A program made the translations under genes and the position numbers. The notes beneath the pieces are model-generated. The model was not told where the DNA came from and made no database searches. It saw only the letters and a program-made list of their open reading frames with translations. This document shows, piece after piece, positions 1-12,390 of a stretch of DNA of 64,000 bases (within the stretch, counting starts at the first letter, position 1; the number at the start of each line of letters is the position of its first letter). This stretch comes from Diploptera punctata (lineage: Eukaryota; Arthropoda; Insecta; Blattodea; Blaberidae): contig JASPKZ010007250.1 of assembly GCA_030220185.1 (NCBI GenBank), positions 471,001 through 535,000 on the forward strand, in the 5' to 3' direction.

Positions 1-895
1 TATTTAAGTATAATTTTGGGAATGCGATCATCTTCCATTCTTTGAACACGTTCTTACCATTTTTTTTTCTAGATTATTTTATTCTATCTAAGAGTTTAAA
101 GATATTTAGCTCATTTCTAATATATTCACTTCTTCTCTTATCTAGAAGTTTGCAACCAGCCACACTTCTCAGAAATCTCATTTCAGCTGCTTCTATGATC
201 TTCTCTTCTCTTTTAGTTAAAACCCAAAATTCACTACCATACAATAGTAAGGGGACTGCACTACTTTATAAAATTTTAGTTTTGTTTCTTTTCTTGCACT
301 TTTAAATATCCTTTTGATTGTTTCACATATATACTTAAGTTTATTAACTTTGTTAAATAGATCTTCATTTTTAAAATAGGAGATTTCATAACCCAGGTAT
401 TTAAAATGGTTCACTTGTTGAATGGGTTTCCCCTCCAGAATTATTTTAGCTCTTACGGTATTTGATCCCTTAAAATCTAGGATTTTCGTTTTACTTATTG
501 ATATTTTGAAATTATATATCTGTATAATGTTATTTAACTGAAGGAGCGATTTCTGTAGACCATCTTCTGAACTGGATATTAGAACTTGGTCGTCTGCAAA
601 AAGTAAGGTATCTAACATCTTATTTCTTCTTTTGAAATGTGAGTCCAAATTTTTCTGCCAATTATATATGATATCGTCAATATAAATATTAAAAAGGGAG
701 GATGAAAGTGGACATCCCTGTCTTACACCTCTATTTATTGTTGCCGTTATATTGTTTTTATTTTTGCCTCCAGTTTATATTGTTATTTTATTTTCTACAT
801 ATAGACTTTTTATTGCAGTTATTAGGTGCTGAGGTACTCCTTTCTCTTTCATTATATTATGGTAATTGACTAGGTTATTTCGATGTATATACATA
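1..895 (-). mobile_element. Non-LTR retrotransposon fragment, reverse transcriptase (family B)
   Basis: Minus-strand reading recovers reverse-transcriptase pieces in several frames: a palm segment with FADDQVLIS in place of the usual YADD box, KTKILDFKGSNTVRAKIILE, then QVNHFKYLGYEIS and later a KFYKVVQ-type segment. It is broken by frameshifts and stops. A Helitron starts exactly at 896, and sequence up to that point still reads as reverse transcriptase (NNLVNYHNIMKEKGVPQHL). Confidence 0.8.
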
Positions 896-1415
896 CTAGA
901 AGTCCCGGCCACGCGTTGCTGTGGCGAAAGTATACGCTAAAAAATTTCAGCCAGATTACTTAAAACTAATACTTACACACGAAATTAATATAATTATCAA
1001 TATATTGAAAATAAAATAAACAATGAACACACTTAAATTATGAAATAATCAATATTTGTAATTCAATTGAAATTCGCGGTTGCAACAAAAAGCACAGCCA
1101 CCTGGATCTCTCTTTGTTAAATAATAAACCAGTTATCTTATCAAATTACCTTACACCGCCATCTGTTAGAATCGTGTGGAACTCACAGATAATTACACCG
1201 CCATCTGTTAGAATCGTATTTAACTCACAGATAATTATAACTCTTTGTTAAATGATAAATAATTTGCAATAAAAAATAATGCGATATAAATTTAGTTATA
1301 AGTCTGAAGTTGGATCAAACTGCACACAGTGTGCAAAATTTTATTAAAATCGGTTCAGTAGTTCAGGATTCCATCGCGGACAAACAACGTGACACGAAAT
1401 TTTTATATATTAAGA
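896..1415 (-). mobile_element. Non-autonomous Helitron
   Basis: Homologous, in opposite orientation, to the element at 58681-59311. On the minus strand it begins TC (at 1415) with TTAATATATAAAAATTTCG and ends in CTAG (896-899). A hairpin of the GCCAC...GTGGC type lies just before the end. The flanks are A and T, the Helitron target. It contains a 42-bp internal tandem duplication (about 1155-1236). Confidence 0.8.
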
Positions 1416-1424
1416 TATAGGATA

Positions 1425-1545
1425 TAAAGCAACGGGAAGCTACCATACCTACAATTCCCTATTAAAGCTGCAAGCATAGCATGAAAATGCTACGATTGCA
1501 GTGAAGGACCTGCCTTCGGGCAGAATTAGTATGGATGGATATAGG
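1425..1545 (+). mobile_element. SINE family 2, 3' part only
   Basis: Matches the 3' half of the tRNA-derived SINE seen complete at 24306 (AAGCAACGGGAAGCTACC ... CTTCGGGCAGAATTA), ending in ATGG repeats. The tRNA-like head is missing. Confidence 0.75.
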
Positions 1546-1980
1546 ATATATCGGAAATGAGACGAAGAGGTTAACCTCATCAGATAGTTGCAGTGGTGAA
1601 GAAGAGAACAAAGAAAAATAACTAGAGGAGGTAGAATTGGAAGATAGAGAAAGTTGAAATAAAATAATATGTAAACATTTGTCAAAGGAAGATTTGTTGC
1701 ATACGCGTAGGCAGTAAACCTGTTTAATAATACATAACTGGAGAAACGTATCGATGAAGAATTTATGTAGCAAAGAATAGAAAAGATTTGACCTTCATTC
1801 TATTAAAGGCATCGCTTACATTGGAAAGGCATGACTCACTATCACAATATCCGCAGACCTACTTCAAGCACGATTAATTTTCCCTTAAAAGTGCAAATGT
1901 TGTAATAGACCATTAGGGAGGAACAAACAAGCCTCAGCTATAACTTATTGTATACAGGGTGTTTCAAGTGATGGGCCAAA
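1546..1980. other. Intergenic stretch without recognisable feature
   Basis: AT-rich. Short minus-strand reading frames here show low-complexity Ser/Leu composition and no domain. Confidence 0.5.
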
Positions 1981-2330
1981 CTTAATTTACTTACTCACTG
2001 GCACTTCGAACTCGTAGGTTCATGGCCGCGCGGACATAAGCCCTCCATACATCCCTATCCTGAGCCAATGCTTTCCAATCATTCCCTATATAATCTACTT
2101 CCCTCGAATCATAGTTAATGTTGTTCTCCCACCTCATTCTTGGTCTACCAACTGGGCGTTTTCCCTCTGGCTTTCCTACAATAAGCTTCCATGCACATCT
2201 TTCATTCCCCATACGTGCAACATGTCCTGCCCAACGCAATCTACGAGACTTAACGTTCTTATTATATCTGGCTTCCTATAAAGACCATGTAGTTCCACTG
2301 TTATGTAGTCTTCTCCATTCACCTGTCATT
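1981..2330 (-). mobile_element. Non-LTR retrotransposon 3' end (family A)
   Basis: Minus-strand C-terminus with MRWAGHVARMGNER, GKPEGKRPVGRPRMRWE and DVWRAYVRAAMNLRVR, the recurring end of family A in this window. 5'-truncated, abutting a SINE at 2331. Confidence 0.85.
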
Positions 2331-2595
2331 TTCATGCTATGCTTGCAGCTTTACTAGGGAATTGTAGTTGTGGTAGCATCCCATTGTTTTCCACACCGGT
2401 GAAGGATGATGATGATGATGATGGCCATATGATTTCGGGGACTGTTTGGGCCATAAAGTTTTCCTGACATTTGTCTTACAGGTGAGGAAAACCCCGATAA
2501 AAACCTCACCAGAAAAACAGCCCCTGACCGGGGATCGAACCCGGGCCTGCTGAATGACAAGGCAGCACACTACCTCGAGACCACAGCGGTGGACA
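2331..2595 (-). mobile_element. tRNA-derived SINE family 2
   Basis: Minus orientation. The promoter B-box lies at about 2525-2540 (GGGTTCGATCCCC on the minus strand), with a body shared by the copies at 24306, 44515, 53643 and 59344. It ends about 100 bases before the nocturnin start codon, so it sits in the upstream intron or promoter region. Confidence 0.85.
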
Positions 2596-2702
2596 CCTAG
2601 GAATGTATAAATGGTGGCTAATGAGCGACTAATCAGTGGTGCCGTGGAGGCACCTCAATGTCCAAATAATTGAATTGGAAATACTGTATCTGTTGTTATA
2701 GG

Positions 2703-2928
2703 ATGGGCAGCTTCACGTCGGCTCCAAAGATATTGAATGAAGATACCCAAGATATGGATGTGCTGATGCCAGGTGTTCACATGAGCAGAGATGAAGTGCT
2801 TCAGTTGTGTCATCAGCAGCGTGAAGGACTGCCTTCGCTTGTGAAAAGGAATTTCAGGAGACTCAGTCAAGAGTTTGGTGACACAACTTCAGGAGTTCGA
2901 GTTCTACAGTGGAATGTTGTCTCCAGAG
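2703..2928 (+). CDS. Noct: Nocturnin exon 1 (N-terminus to first LQWN segment)
   Basis: The ATG at 2703 lies one base after a good acceptor (AG at 2700-2701), so a 5' untranslated exon probably lies upstream and was not identified. The exon encodes MGSFTSAPK and a polar N-terminal region, and ends in RVLQWNVVSR before the donor at 2929 (AGAG|gtaaat), phase 1. A second, weaker phase-1 donor is seen at 2878 (TTTG|gtgaca). Its use would remove the first LQWN copy and join cleanly to the exon at 4366. Gly2 followed by Ser6 fits an N-myristoylation site (inference). Vertebrate nocturnin often begins with a mitochondrial presequence; none is visible here. Confidence 0.9.
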
Positions 2929-5900
2929 GTAAATTAATTATCATAAGTAATGCCACGAGTGAATTCCAAATTATCGATAAATTCATGAGTCATGAAGTGA
3001 CGAGTGAAATATCTGGAGGATTTGGAAATCAAGAGTGGCATTGTTAGGACTATATAGGGAATAAAGTTAAGCTGTTTACTCACAAATCATTATTTAACTA
3101 TAGTTACAGGTATTTTTAAATATTTATATATTTAAAGTTGAAGCAAGGAGATGGACTATCTCCTCTACTATTTAATTTTGTACTAGAGCATGCCATTAAG
3201 TCTTTAGAGAATGAGGAAGGATTACAACTCAATGGTATTAATAAGCTGTTAGTTTATGCTGATGATGTAGTACTATTGGCCGATAGCGAGGAGATACTAA
3301 AGGACAATACGCACACACTATTGAGTAACACTAAGAACTTAGGACTGGAAGTAAATATCAATAAAACTAAATATATGGTCACACGTAGAAATTCGTTATA
3401 TAATGGAAATGGACAGCTAATGACAAATGAGGGAAATTTTGAAGAAGTGGCTGAATTCAAATACCTGGGAGCAATGATCACAAATGGGAATGAGATGCAC
3501 AAAGAAATTAAGCATAGGCTCAATTCTGGAAATGCATGCTATTATGCATTACAGAGACTCTTGATGTCCCAACTCCTTTCAAAAAACATTAAGCTGAAAA
3601 TATATAAAACTGATTCTACCAGTTATATTATATGGGTGCGAAACATGGACTCTTACTTTAAGAGAGGAAAGGAGATTACAAGTATTTGAGAATAAAGTAC
3701 TTAGGAAAATTTTGGACCAAAGATAGATGAACAGACAGGTGAATGGAGAAGACTACATAACAATGAACTACATGGTCTTTATAGGAAGCCAGATATAATA
3801 AGAACAGTTAAGTCTCGTAGACTGCGATGGGCAGGACATGTTGCACGTATGAGGAATGAAAGACTTGCATGGAAGCTTCTTGTAGGAAAGCCAGAGGGAA
3901 AACGCCCAGTTGGTAGACCAAGAATGAGGTGGGAGAATAAGATTAACTATGATTTGAGGGAAGTAGATTATACAGGGAATGAATCTTTTTGTTTAACCTC
4001 CTTCATTTTTTCTAATTAAAAAATGTTTAATTATAATTTTTATATTTACTTAGGCTTTCACGGCTGGAGTTATTATGATGATCTTGTAGAAGATTTCCAG
4101 GCTGTTGGCCGTGGTCTTGAAGCTTGTAGTTCCCCAACATTTCGCCAGAGACTGCGTCCGGCATCCTCAAGGGTTGTCTTGAGACTGGGGCAATAAATAG
4201 GGCAGGTAGTCGACAAAATTGCCAGTCTCAAGACAACGCTTGAGGATGCCAGACGCAGTCTCTGGCAAAATGTCGGGGAACTACATGTCTCAAAACCACG
4301 GCCAACAGCCCGGAAATCTTCTACAAGATCATCATAATTATGATTTTGTTTCTGTGGATTTTCAGTTTGTGGTGAAGCTGTTTCTAGTCCATATCACATC
4401 AGAGTTCTCCAGTGGAACATTCTATCACAAGGTAAGATTTCATTACTTAAAACAGATTTTGAATTTACATTTTTACAAAAAAAACAAAAGGAGAAATAAA
4501 TTTAATGGGAATTAATTGGAAATATAAACGTAGAGTACTTTTCAATTTAATTAATTATAAGCTAATTATTTCATTAATTACTGAAGTAATATCGGTCATG
4601 GTCCCGAGGGTCGCAGGTTCAAACCTGGCCGGGGTCGATGGATTTTTAGGACGGAAAAAACCAAGGAGCAAGTCCTCCGGCAGGGACTTTAAGCCGTGGG
4701 TCCCGAGTCTGAAGATTTTCAGGCTCGTAAAAAATCCTTAAACCCGAATGAAAAGGCCTCTAAGCAAAATTTACCGAATTTTCCCATCCTAGTACTACCT
4801 TGTTTTCCAGATGTCAGTATGAGGTGGAACGCTGACCACGTACCACTCAAAATGACATCTATACGAAAACAAGCGTAACTAAATTAGTATGGTTCAAATT
4901 CTTCTCTGTAGGGGGAGAGCACCTAAATCTCTGTAAAGGGAAAAATATAGGCTTACAATACAACACAAATACTGAAGTAATTTATACCCAAGCAAATAGC
5001 AACAAAATGGTACAAGGTATAGGAAGCTGGAAATAGAATTAGAAGGATATCATTAACAAAATCATGCAATTTTTAGAAATAACTGTAATTATATAGCTTC
5101 TTCTTCTTCATCCAACCAAGTAACATAGGCCTGTTACAATCTCACTGATGAATTTTGTATCCAGCGTTTTCTTGGACGGCCCAGAGATCTCTTCCCTGTT
5201 TCATAATAACGAAGCATGGCTTTGGGAACTCTAACTGAACTCATTAGTCACAAATGATTCATCCAGTTGTTCTAGTATTAATGACCGGTTCTAAACATAG
5301 TTTCTTCAAGATATCATCATTGCATTTGTGATCCAATTTGGTATATCCTGCTGTATGTCTCATGAATCTCATTTCACTAGAAGTTTTCCTGCTCTCTTCT
5401 CCTTTCCTTAAAGTCCAGGCCTCACTGCCATAGCAAAGCGCAGGTCTTGCTAAGGTTTTGTATAACTGTATTCTGGTACCTCTCTGGACTAGCGAAGGTT
5501 TCATAACTCAATTTATTATTCCCATCGTTTTATTAAAATTTGTAATTTTATTTGCTATGTCTACTTCATACAAATATGTTAATGTGTATCCAAGGTAGGT
5601 AAATTAATTTACTCTTTCCAGTATTTTTGAATCTATACACATTTTGCTACGTACAGGGTATTTTCCTTGAAAAGCCATTACTTTTATTTTGTCTGTATTG
5701 ATTTTCATGTTATATTTGATGGTTATTTTGTTAAAATTATATACTGAATATTGTAATTCATCCTCTGAGGGTGCCACTAATGCTACATCATTTGCGAAAA
5801 TTAAAGTGTCTAATTTTATATTTCTATTCAATTGTATGTGTCCATGATGTTGTTCTGGAATATTAAAATCCTCTAAAGTCAAAAATGCAGAAGACTAAAA

Positions 5901-8900
5901 ATCTTTAACACTTTTGCAGTACCCACATTGTTATATAGATTTGAAACAAGGGCTATAAAGAAAAAAAAAATGCATACTGCATCATGGCAGCAAATTTTTA
6001 AATTAGGGAACCATTAAAGTGTGCCAAGTTTAAATTAGAAAGTGACAATAGAGAATTGTCTAGCCAGTCTATCTTTCTATGTCTGTGTACCACAAACTGG
6101 ATACACATTTATACAAATGTAAACAAGTGGTTATGCACTTGCCTCTGGTCCCGAGGATCACAGGTTCAAACCCGGCTGGGGTCGATGGATTTTTTAGGAT
6201 GGAAAAATCCAAGGAGCAAGTCCTGCGAGAGGGACTTTAATCTGTGGGTCCCGAGTCTGAAGATTTTCAGGCTCGTAAAAAATCCTTAAGCCTGAATGAA
6301 AAGGCATCTAAACAAAATTTACCGAATTTTCCTGTCCTAGTACTACCTTGGTTTCCTAGATGTCAGTATGGGGCAGAACGCTGACCACGGACCACTCAAA
6401 ATGACATCTATACGAAAACAAGTGTAACTAAATTAGTATGGTTCAAATTCTTCCCTGTAGGGGGGGGGGAGCGCCTAAATTTCTGTAAAGGGAAACATGG
6501 GCTTAAAATACAAAAATCTCTTAGATGAGAGTGGAGCAGGGGGACAATTGGAACATGTCATTTCTTCTTTAATTTCAGGAAGTTATATTTTGAGGTTATT
6601 TTAATTATATTATTTTTGGTCTGGACATCTTACCTCAATATTAATGTTGATTTGTTCTTGGACATGTTTCAAAACAATTCTGTTTTATCGTCAGCTTTCC
6701 CAGACTGGGAAAGCTGACGATAAAACAGAATTGTTTTGAAACATGTCCAAGAACAAATCAACATTAATATTGAGGCAAGATGTCCAGACCAAAAATAATA
6801 TAATGTCATTTCTTCTCCTTTTATAAACGGGCTGGAAGAAATAAAACAAATTTTGATGGGAAATTGATGCTATTAATTTCTCACTTAAAAAAATTTTTAT
6901 TTTGCAACAACATTGCAAAAATATTGTCATTCTATCAGATTCCAAAGCAGCAATTCAGACATAGCATTTAACCATCTATCCAAAAATGGAAAAAATATTA
7001 GAAATACAAAACATGATTCAGACTATAGAGAAACAAGGTAATCTTATTGTCTTGCAAAGAATTCCAGCCCATTATGGAATACAAAGAAATGAAAGAGCTG
7101 ATGTACTTGCAAAAAAGGGTGTAAAATTAAACAGAAAGTAACAAATGCATTTTCGTATGAATCAATAAAAGAATTATAAAGAAAAAAGGACGTAATTCCA
7201 ATTCCAATTTAATTGAAAAAGTCAGAAACAGAAATATAAAAATACTGTTGGAAAACCTATATATATAATTTCGGAACTAACATCAAAATCTACAGTTGCT
7301 ATACTGAGGCTTACTACAGGACATGACTGCTTAGGAAAACATCTTCATAAAATTGGTGTATTAATTAAAGATTAAATAAATGTTTCATACCTCACCTCAT
7401 ATCCAGTCTTCTAACTAGACCAGTTTCAAAGCCTTGGCAGCTTCATCTTCAGTAATTTCTCATCAGCTGATGTTATGTCGATCAGAAGAACTGCTGCCAA
7501 GGCTTTGAAACTGGTCTGGTTAGAAGACTGGACATGAGGTGAGGTATGAAACATTTTAATTTAATCTTAAATTAAACCTCATAGTGATTTTTTCCTATAA
7601 AAGTTCAATAACACTTGAGCAACAAAAAAGATTTTTTTTTTGTCTCAGGAAGAAAAATATGTGATTCTGATAGTATTTTTTCTCCTGAAATCAAATATGA
7701 TATCGGCTTTCCTCCATCATGCAAGGTTTCCAAGAGACAAGCATTTATAATTTCAAACACTTTAATATTTTCTACATTCGTAACTATACAATATTCGAAC
7801 ATTCGGACTCACCTAGAAAGTAAGAAATGATGATTTTCTGCTATATTTCGCCTGTGGAGCACCCCTCTTGATTGCCCAACAATAATCGGCTAGCATATTA
7901 GAATTCCATTTGCCTTGATATGTCTTTCCATAGCTGAAATCTCCTGATGAAAGTGTTCCCCGTGCTCATCGCTCACTGTGCCATGGACGAAAAAACGTTT
8001 ATTAAAAAAATAATTATTTAAATCCATTAATTGAAATTGAAATAAAAAAACTGTGGGTGATGGAGAAATTCCAAATACATATTTGAAAACACGATAAAAA
8101 CTGCATTAAGTACAACTATTGGTACTCATGAGACAAAAATCATGTTGACCAGTGTATTGGTATATTAGTGTCTCCTGAGTGTATATTGTGTTCTCAAGGT
8201 GTGGAAATAGACAGAGAATATTTAACAACTGTGTAGCTCTTCAGAATTATCAAGTTGTGACATCCAAGTATTGTTGTTAATTCCAGAACATTAGCTACAT
8301 ACATACATACATATTTTTATGTCTATGACACAAACACATTGTATTAGCATATACTGGATTTAGAAACTGAAGTTTATATCTAATCTCATTACTTTTTGTT
8401 GCAGCACTAGGCCAGATGAATGACAACTTTGTGTGTTGTCCGGATGAAGCACTGGATTGGAGGTCAAGAAGATATCACATAGTGGAAGAAATAGTATCTT
8501 ATTGTCCTGACATAATATGTCTACAGGTATGTTCTTCTTCTTATCTTCTGAGATTTGACAGCAGTCTGCCTTTACCAGTCTCAAAATCTTCATCCATCTA
8601 CTCCTTTGCCTCCCAATTGGTCTTGATTCAAAAGCAAATCTTTGGCCATCTACTTGAATTCATTCTTTCAAATTTCTCTCTCAGTAAATATTAATGAGTT
8701 GTGAAAATCTCACCTCATAGACTCTATGTTCTTCAAAGCATAGGACTGCAGTTTCAGAGACAGTTGTCCCTATCTTCAGCAATATTTGTGACTGTCAAAT
8801 TTTTGCCTTCACCATTGTCTTATAAACTGCCAACTAGCGTTCATTTGATGAACTTTGAGAATTTAAATATTCATGGATCTAAACATGTTCTTCTGAATGT

Positions 8901-11900
8901 ATTTCCCCCCCCCCTAAAATGTCAAATCCAAGCGTTTTGCCAAATGATAAAATCAAATGTTTATTACCTCTCCTCGTATAAACATTGAAATACCATAAAT
9001 TTAAAAAAAAATTTAAAAAGTTTAATATAATATTGGCACCGAAGAATGAATACAGCCTTAATAGGATAATTAAAACCAATAAAAATGAAAGAATTGAAGA
9101 AGAAAACAAATCAGGAATTTATCAGATCAAATGCAGTGATTATGGTAAAATTTATATTGGAAAAACAAAAAGAAATTTGGAAACAAGGGTGAAAGAACAT
9201 CTTAGAAATGTCAAAAATGGAGAAGTGGAGAAGTCAGCAGTAGCTGCTCATGCTTGGTCCGAAAAACATTTAATTGAATCAAAAGCCAGTCTAATTAAAC
9301 AAATAGATAAACAAAAGGAACCCACACTTATTTATATTTGAATTTTATACAATTTTGTATATAAAAATTAATGTCTGTTAGTCTGTCCTTTATGGATAAA
9401 AAATTACTGACCAATTTGAATTGGGTTTTTACCATCATTTAGATAATTTTTGGGACAGGTAATATATATAATGTATTGCCATACATGGAGAGGAAAATCT
9501 TAGGCATAACTCTGAAGGACAGAATCTCGAATACAACACTTCAAGCGATGCCCTCAACAACTGATCCTGCACAACAAGCCATCAGGAAAAAATGGAAGTG
9601 GGGAGGCCACGTCGCAAGAATACAGGATGACAGGTGGACAATAAAAACAACCAAGTGGGACCCGTACACAGGCAAGAGACAGCGTGGAAGACCAAGACGA
9701 CGATGGGCTGACATCTTCAAAGAACGAGCAGGGGCGCAATGGTCCAGAGTCGCCAGATGCAGGAAAAGCTGGAGAACGATGGATAGCCAACTGTGCAACC
9801 AACCTGAAGTTGCCTTGAAATTGTTATTCCCTAGGGATATAGCAACACCTAGAGCTTGACTTTGGAGCTTCGGTCCGGAAATTTGGAGATTTTTTTAATG
9901 CTACCTGTGAAAGATATGCACACAATCGGTCTCAGATCTTAAGATTTTACAGTGCACTGGTTATTTGTAAGACAGATGTCACACGCCAAATACTTGTTAA
10001 ACAAACCTGTATTTCACAAAACGGATGCGCAGTGAAGCCGAAATAAAATCTCAGATACAGGTAGAAACTCTACCTCACCAGGCTGCAGGAATCATCACTT
10101 ATTGTTAATTTGCCTAATGGGAATTCAATGAAATGGAAACTTAATTATTTCTCTCTCTATCTTTCCGCCTTATAAACATTTTCTTTCAAGAATTGTGTAG
10201 AAATATCCTACCGTTTTCACATTGGACAGATTCCGTTTTATACAAAATAAATACACGTAAAATGGTGAAATTAAATGTTTCTTACCTCCCCTCATATAAA
10301 TATTTTAAGTTGATCGCGATTTCGAGACTATAACTGTCTCATCCTCAGAACTTTCTTGGCGACTCACGTAAAATTACTATTATTTTGCCGGTCCAATAAA
10401 TTTGTTCACATTGGACAGATTTCCGCATTATTCACTTTTCGGATTAAACAAGTTTTACTGTACAAAGACTTTTCCAACAACATAATGTTATAAGATAAAA
10501 ATTAATATATATACCTGTTGTCAGGTGCTGTCATCCTCAGCTGTGTTAAATTATTGTACTTAAAATATTATCTGGAGGCCTTTCGGAAGTTGACTTCCAT
10601 CATCAGCAGGATGAGTATCTGCTACTAGTCGTTGTTGTAAACTTGTAGTGTTGTTAGTAGTAACTGACTTGTTTTTAATAATCTCATATAATGGCTTGTA
10701 CAATTGGGGTGTGTTCTCATTGAGTAGTAAGGTGTTGTTGATTTCTTTTAGAATTTCTAGGTCTTCCAATACATTTCCAGCTAAGATAAATGTATGGAAG
10801 ATCTTGAAATTATAAAAGAAATAAACATCTTACTACTCAATGAGAACACACCTGAATCATACAACCCATTATACAAGATCCTTAAAAACAAGTCACTTGC
10901 TATTAACGACAGTTTAAGTCTACAACATCGTAAACAATAACTAGTAGCAGATAGTCATCCTGCTGATGATGGAAGTTAACTTCCGAAAGGCCTCCAGATA
11001 ATATTTTAAATCATCATCATCATAGTACATTCACGAATTTAGGCCATTTGTTGACCTGTTTCGGCCTCAAGAGAAACACCATCCAGAAGTCTTTTGAGTG
11101 GACGTCCTGGTCTTCTTCTTCCTGCAAGTTGATATCTTAACATTTGTTTGGGTATTCTGTGATCTTCCATTCGATGAACATGTTGCATCCATCTTGACTT
11201 ATAATCAGAAAGGTTGTTTTCTAAAAGCTTCCATGTGTTAATATTCTAAGAGGTCTTCATTTTTTTTGTGATCTAGTAGGGTGATATCCTGCAGTCCTCC
11301 GAAGATATCTCATTTCAGCAGATTCGAAGTCTCGGTATATCCTTATGTTTCAACGGGGGTTTTTTTTTCCATACTTCGCTACCATACAAAAAGTTCTGGA
11401 AGAGCCAGTGGTTTTATACACTTTCAGTCTTGAATGCTTTTGGACTAACTGTGGCTTGAAGATAGAATTTATTAACCCTAAAATTCTTAAAAATTTAGAT
11501 ATTTTTGCATTTACATCCTTTTCTTCTTCATATGAGATATTGCATCCTAGATATGTAAAATTATTCACCTGCTCCAAAATTTTATTGTCCAGTACAATTT
11601 TACTTCTGACAGGATCTACACCTTGAAATGCCATAATTTTTGTCTTTTCTGTAGATTTCTTTAATCCATATTCTTCTGTAATTTTGTTAATTTCATACTT
11701 AAATATAATAATTTAATACAGTTGAGGATGACAGCACCTTATTTTTATCTTATGACTATTCACCTCATCCCATGCATTAACCGAGTGGTTAAGGCAGGAA
11801 GCCTTGGTGCAGAGCTACAGGACTTGTATTGGTTCAAGTCTCCATGGGGGAAGAAAGTTTCTCATGGTATTTTGGCCAGTATGGGACCGGTGCCCACCCA

Positions 11901-12339
11901 GCATCGTGAGGCATTTGGGTAGCTACAGTAAGTAGTGGCTCCAGGTTGAGAAAACCAGTTATAACGGCTGGGGGACTCGACATGCTGACCACATGTCACC
12001 CCTACACTGGCTGGATGATCATCTACCTCTGTGATTGACACATGTGGATGTGAGGCCAGCAGCCGGCTGGTAGTCTAAGGGCCTTTTAGGCCTGTCGTGC
12101 CAGGAGTTTTATATTCACCTCATCGGAATTTGATATGAATTTTATTAGTATTAACACATTGTTAGTGTTGTAATATTATTAAATGTTTAACAATTGCATT
12201 AAATACATATTTTGTTTTGATATTTCTTTGTGCACTTTTTAATAAATTGTTTATACATAACCTGTTTAAATTATTTCATCCACGTGGGCAGTGTCGCATG
12301 TCACTTTAGTCCTTGATAAATTATTTCTTTCTAATATTC

Positions 12340-12390
<51 letters not shown>

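Larger units (their letters stand above)
6591..6815. repeat. Near-perfect palindrome with two hammerhead cores
   Basis: The arms at about 6591-6700 and 6706-6815 are almost perfect inverted copies around a tiny centre at 6700-6706. Each arm carries a hammerhead core close to the centre. The palindrome lies beside the LINE RNase H remnant that follows it. Confidence 0.85.
10560..11010. mobile_element. Two Penelope-like 3' ends, head to head
   Basis: The minus strand at 10769-10560 encodes MEDLEILKEINNTLLLNENT and the plus strand from 10793 encodes a near-identical MEDLEIIKEINILLLNENT. Both run into the same LVAD...HPADDGS terminus and a hammerhead. The centre is near 10780. The peptide resembles the tail that follows GIY-YIG domains in Penelope-like elements (moderate confidence). 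Confidence 0.7.

Noticed and set aside
2931..3047. Continuation of nocturnin exon 1 past 2928
   Set aside because: The frame runs on to 3047 but loses family similarity at once after the consensus donor AGAG|gtaaat.
8985..9341. GIY-YIG frame as a host repair nuclease or homing endonuclease
   Set aside because: The same domain with the same tail occurs three times as broken copies next to hammerheads, which fits Penelope-like elements.
10500..10549. Hammerhead on minus strand from CTGAGGATGACAGCACCTG
   Set aside because: The CTGAGGA start and a stem ACCTG/CAGGT are present, but no GAAA or cleavage triplet follows at the right place.
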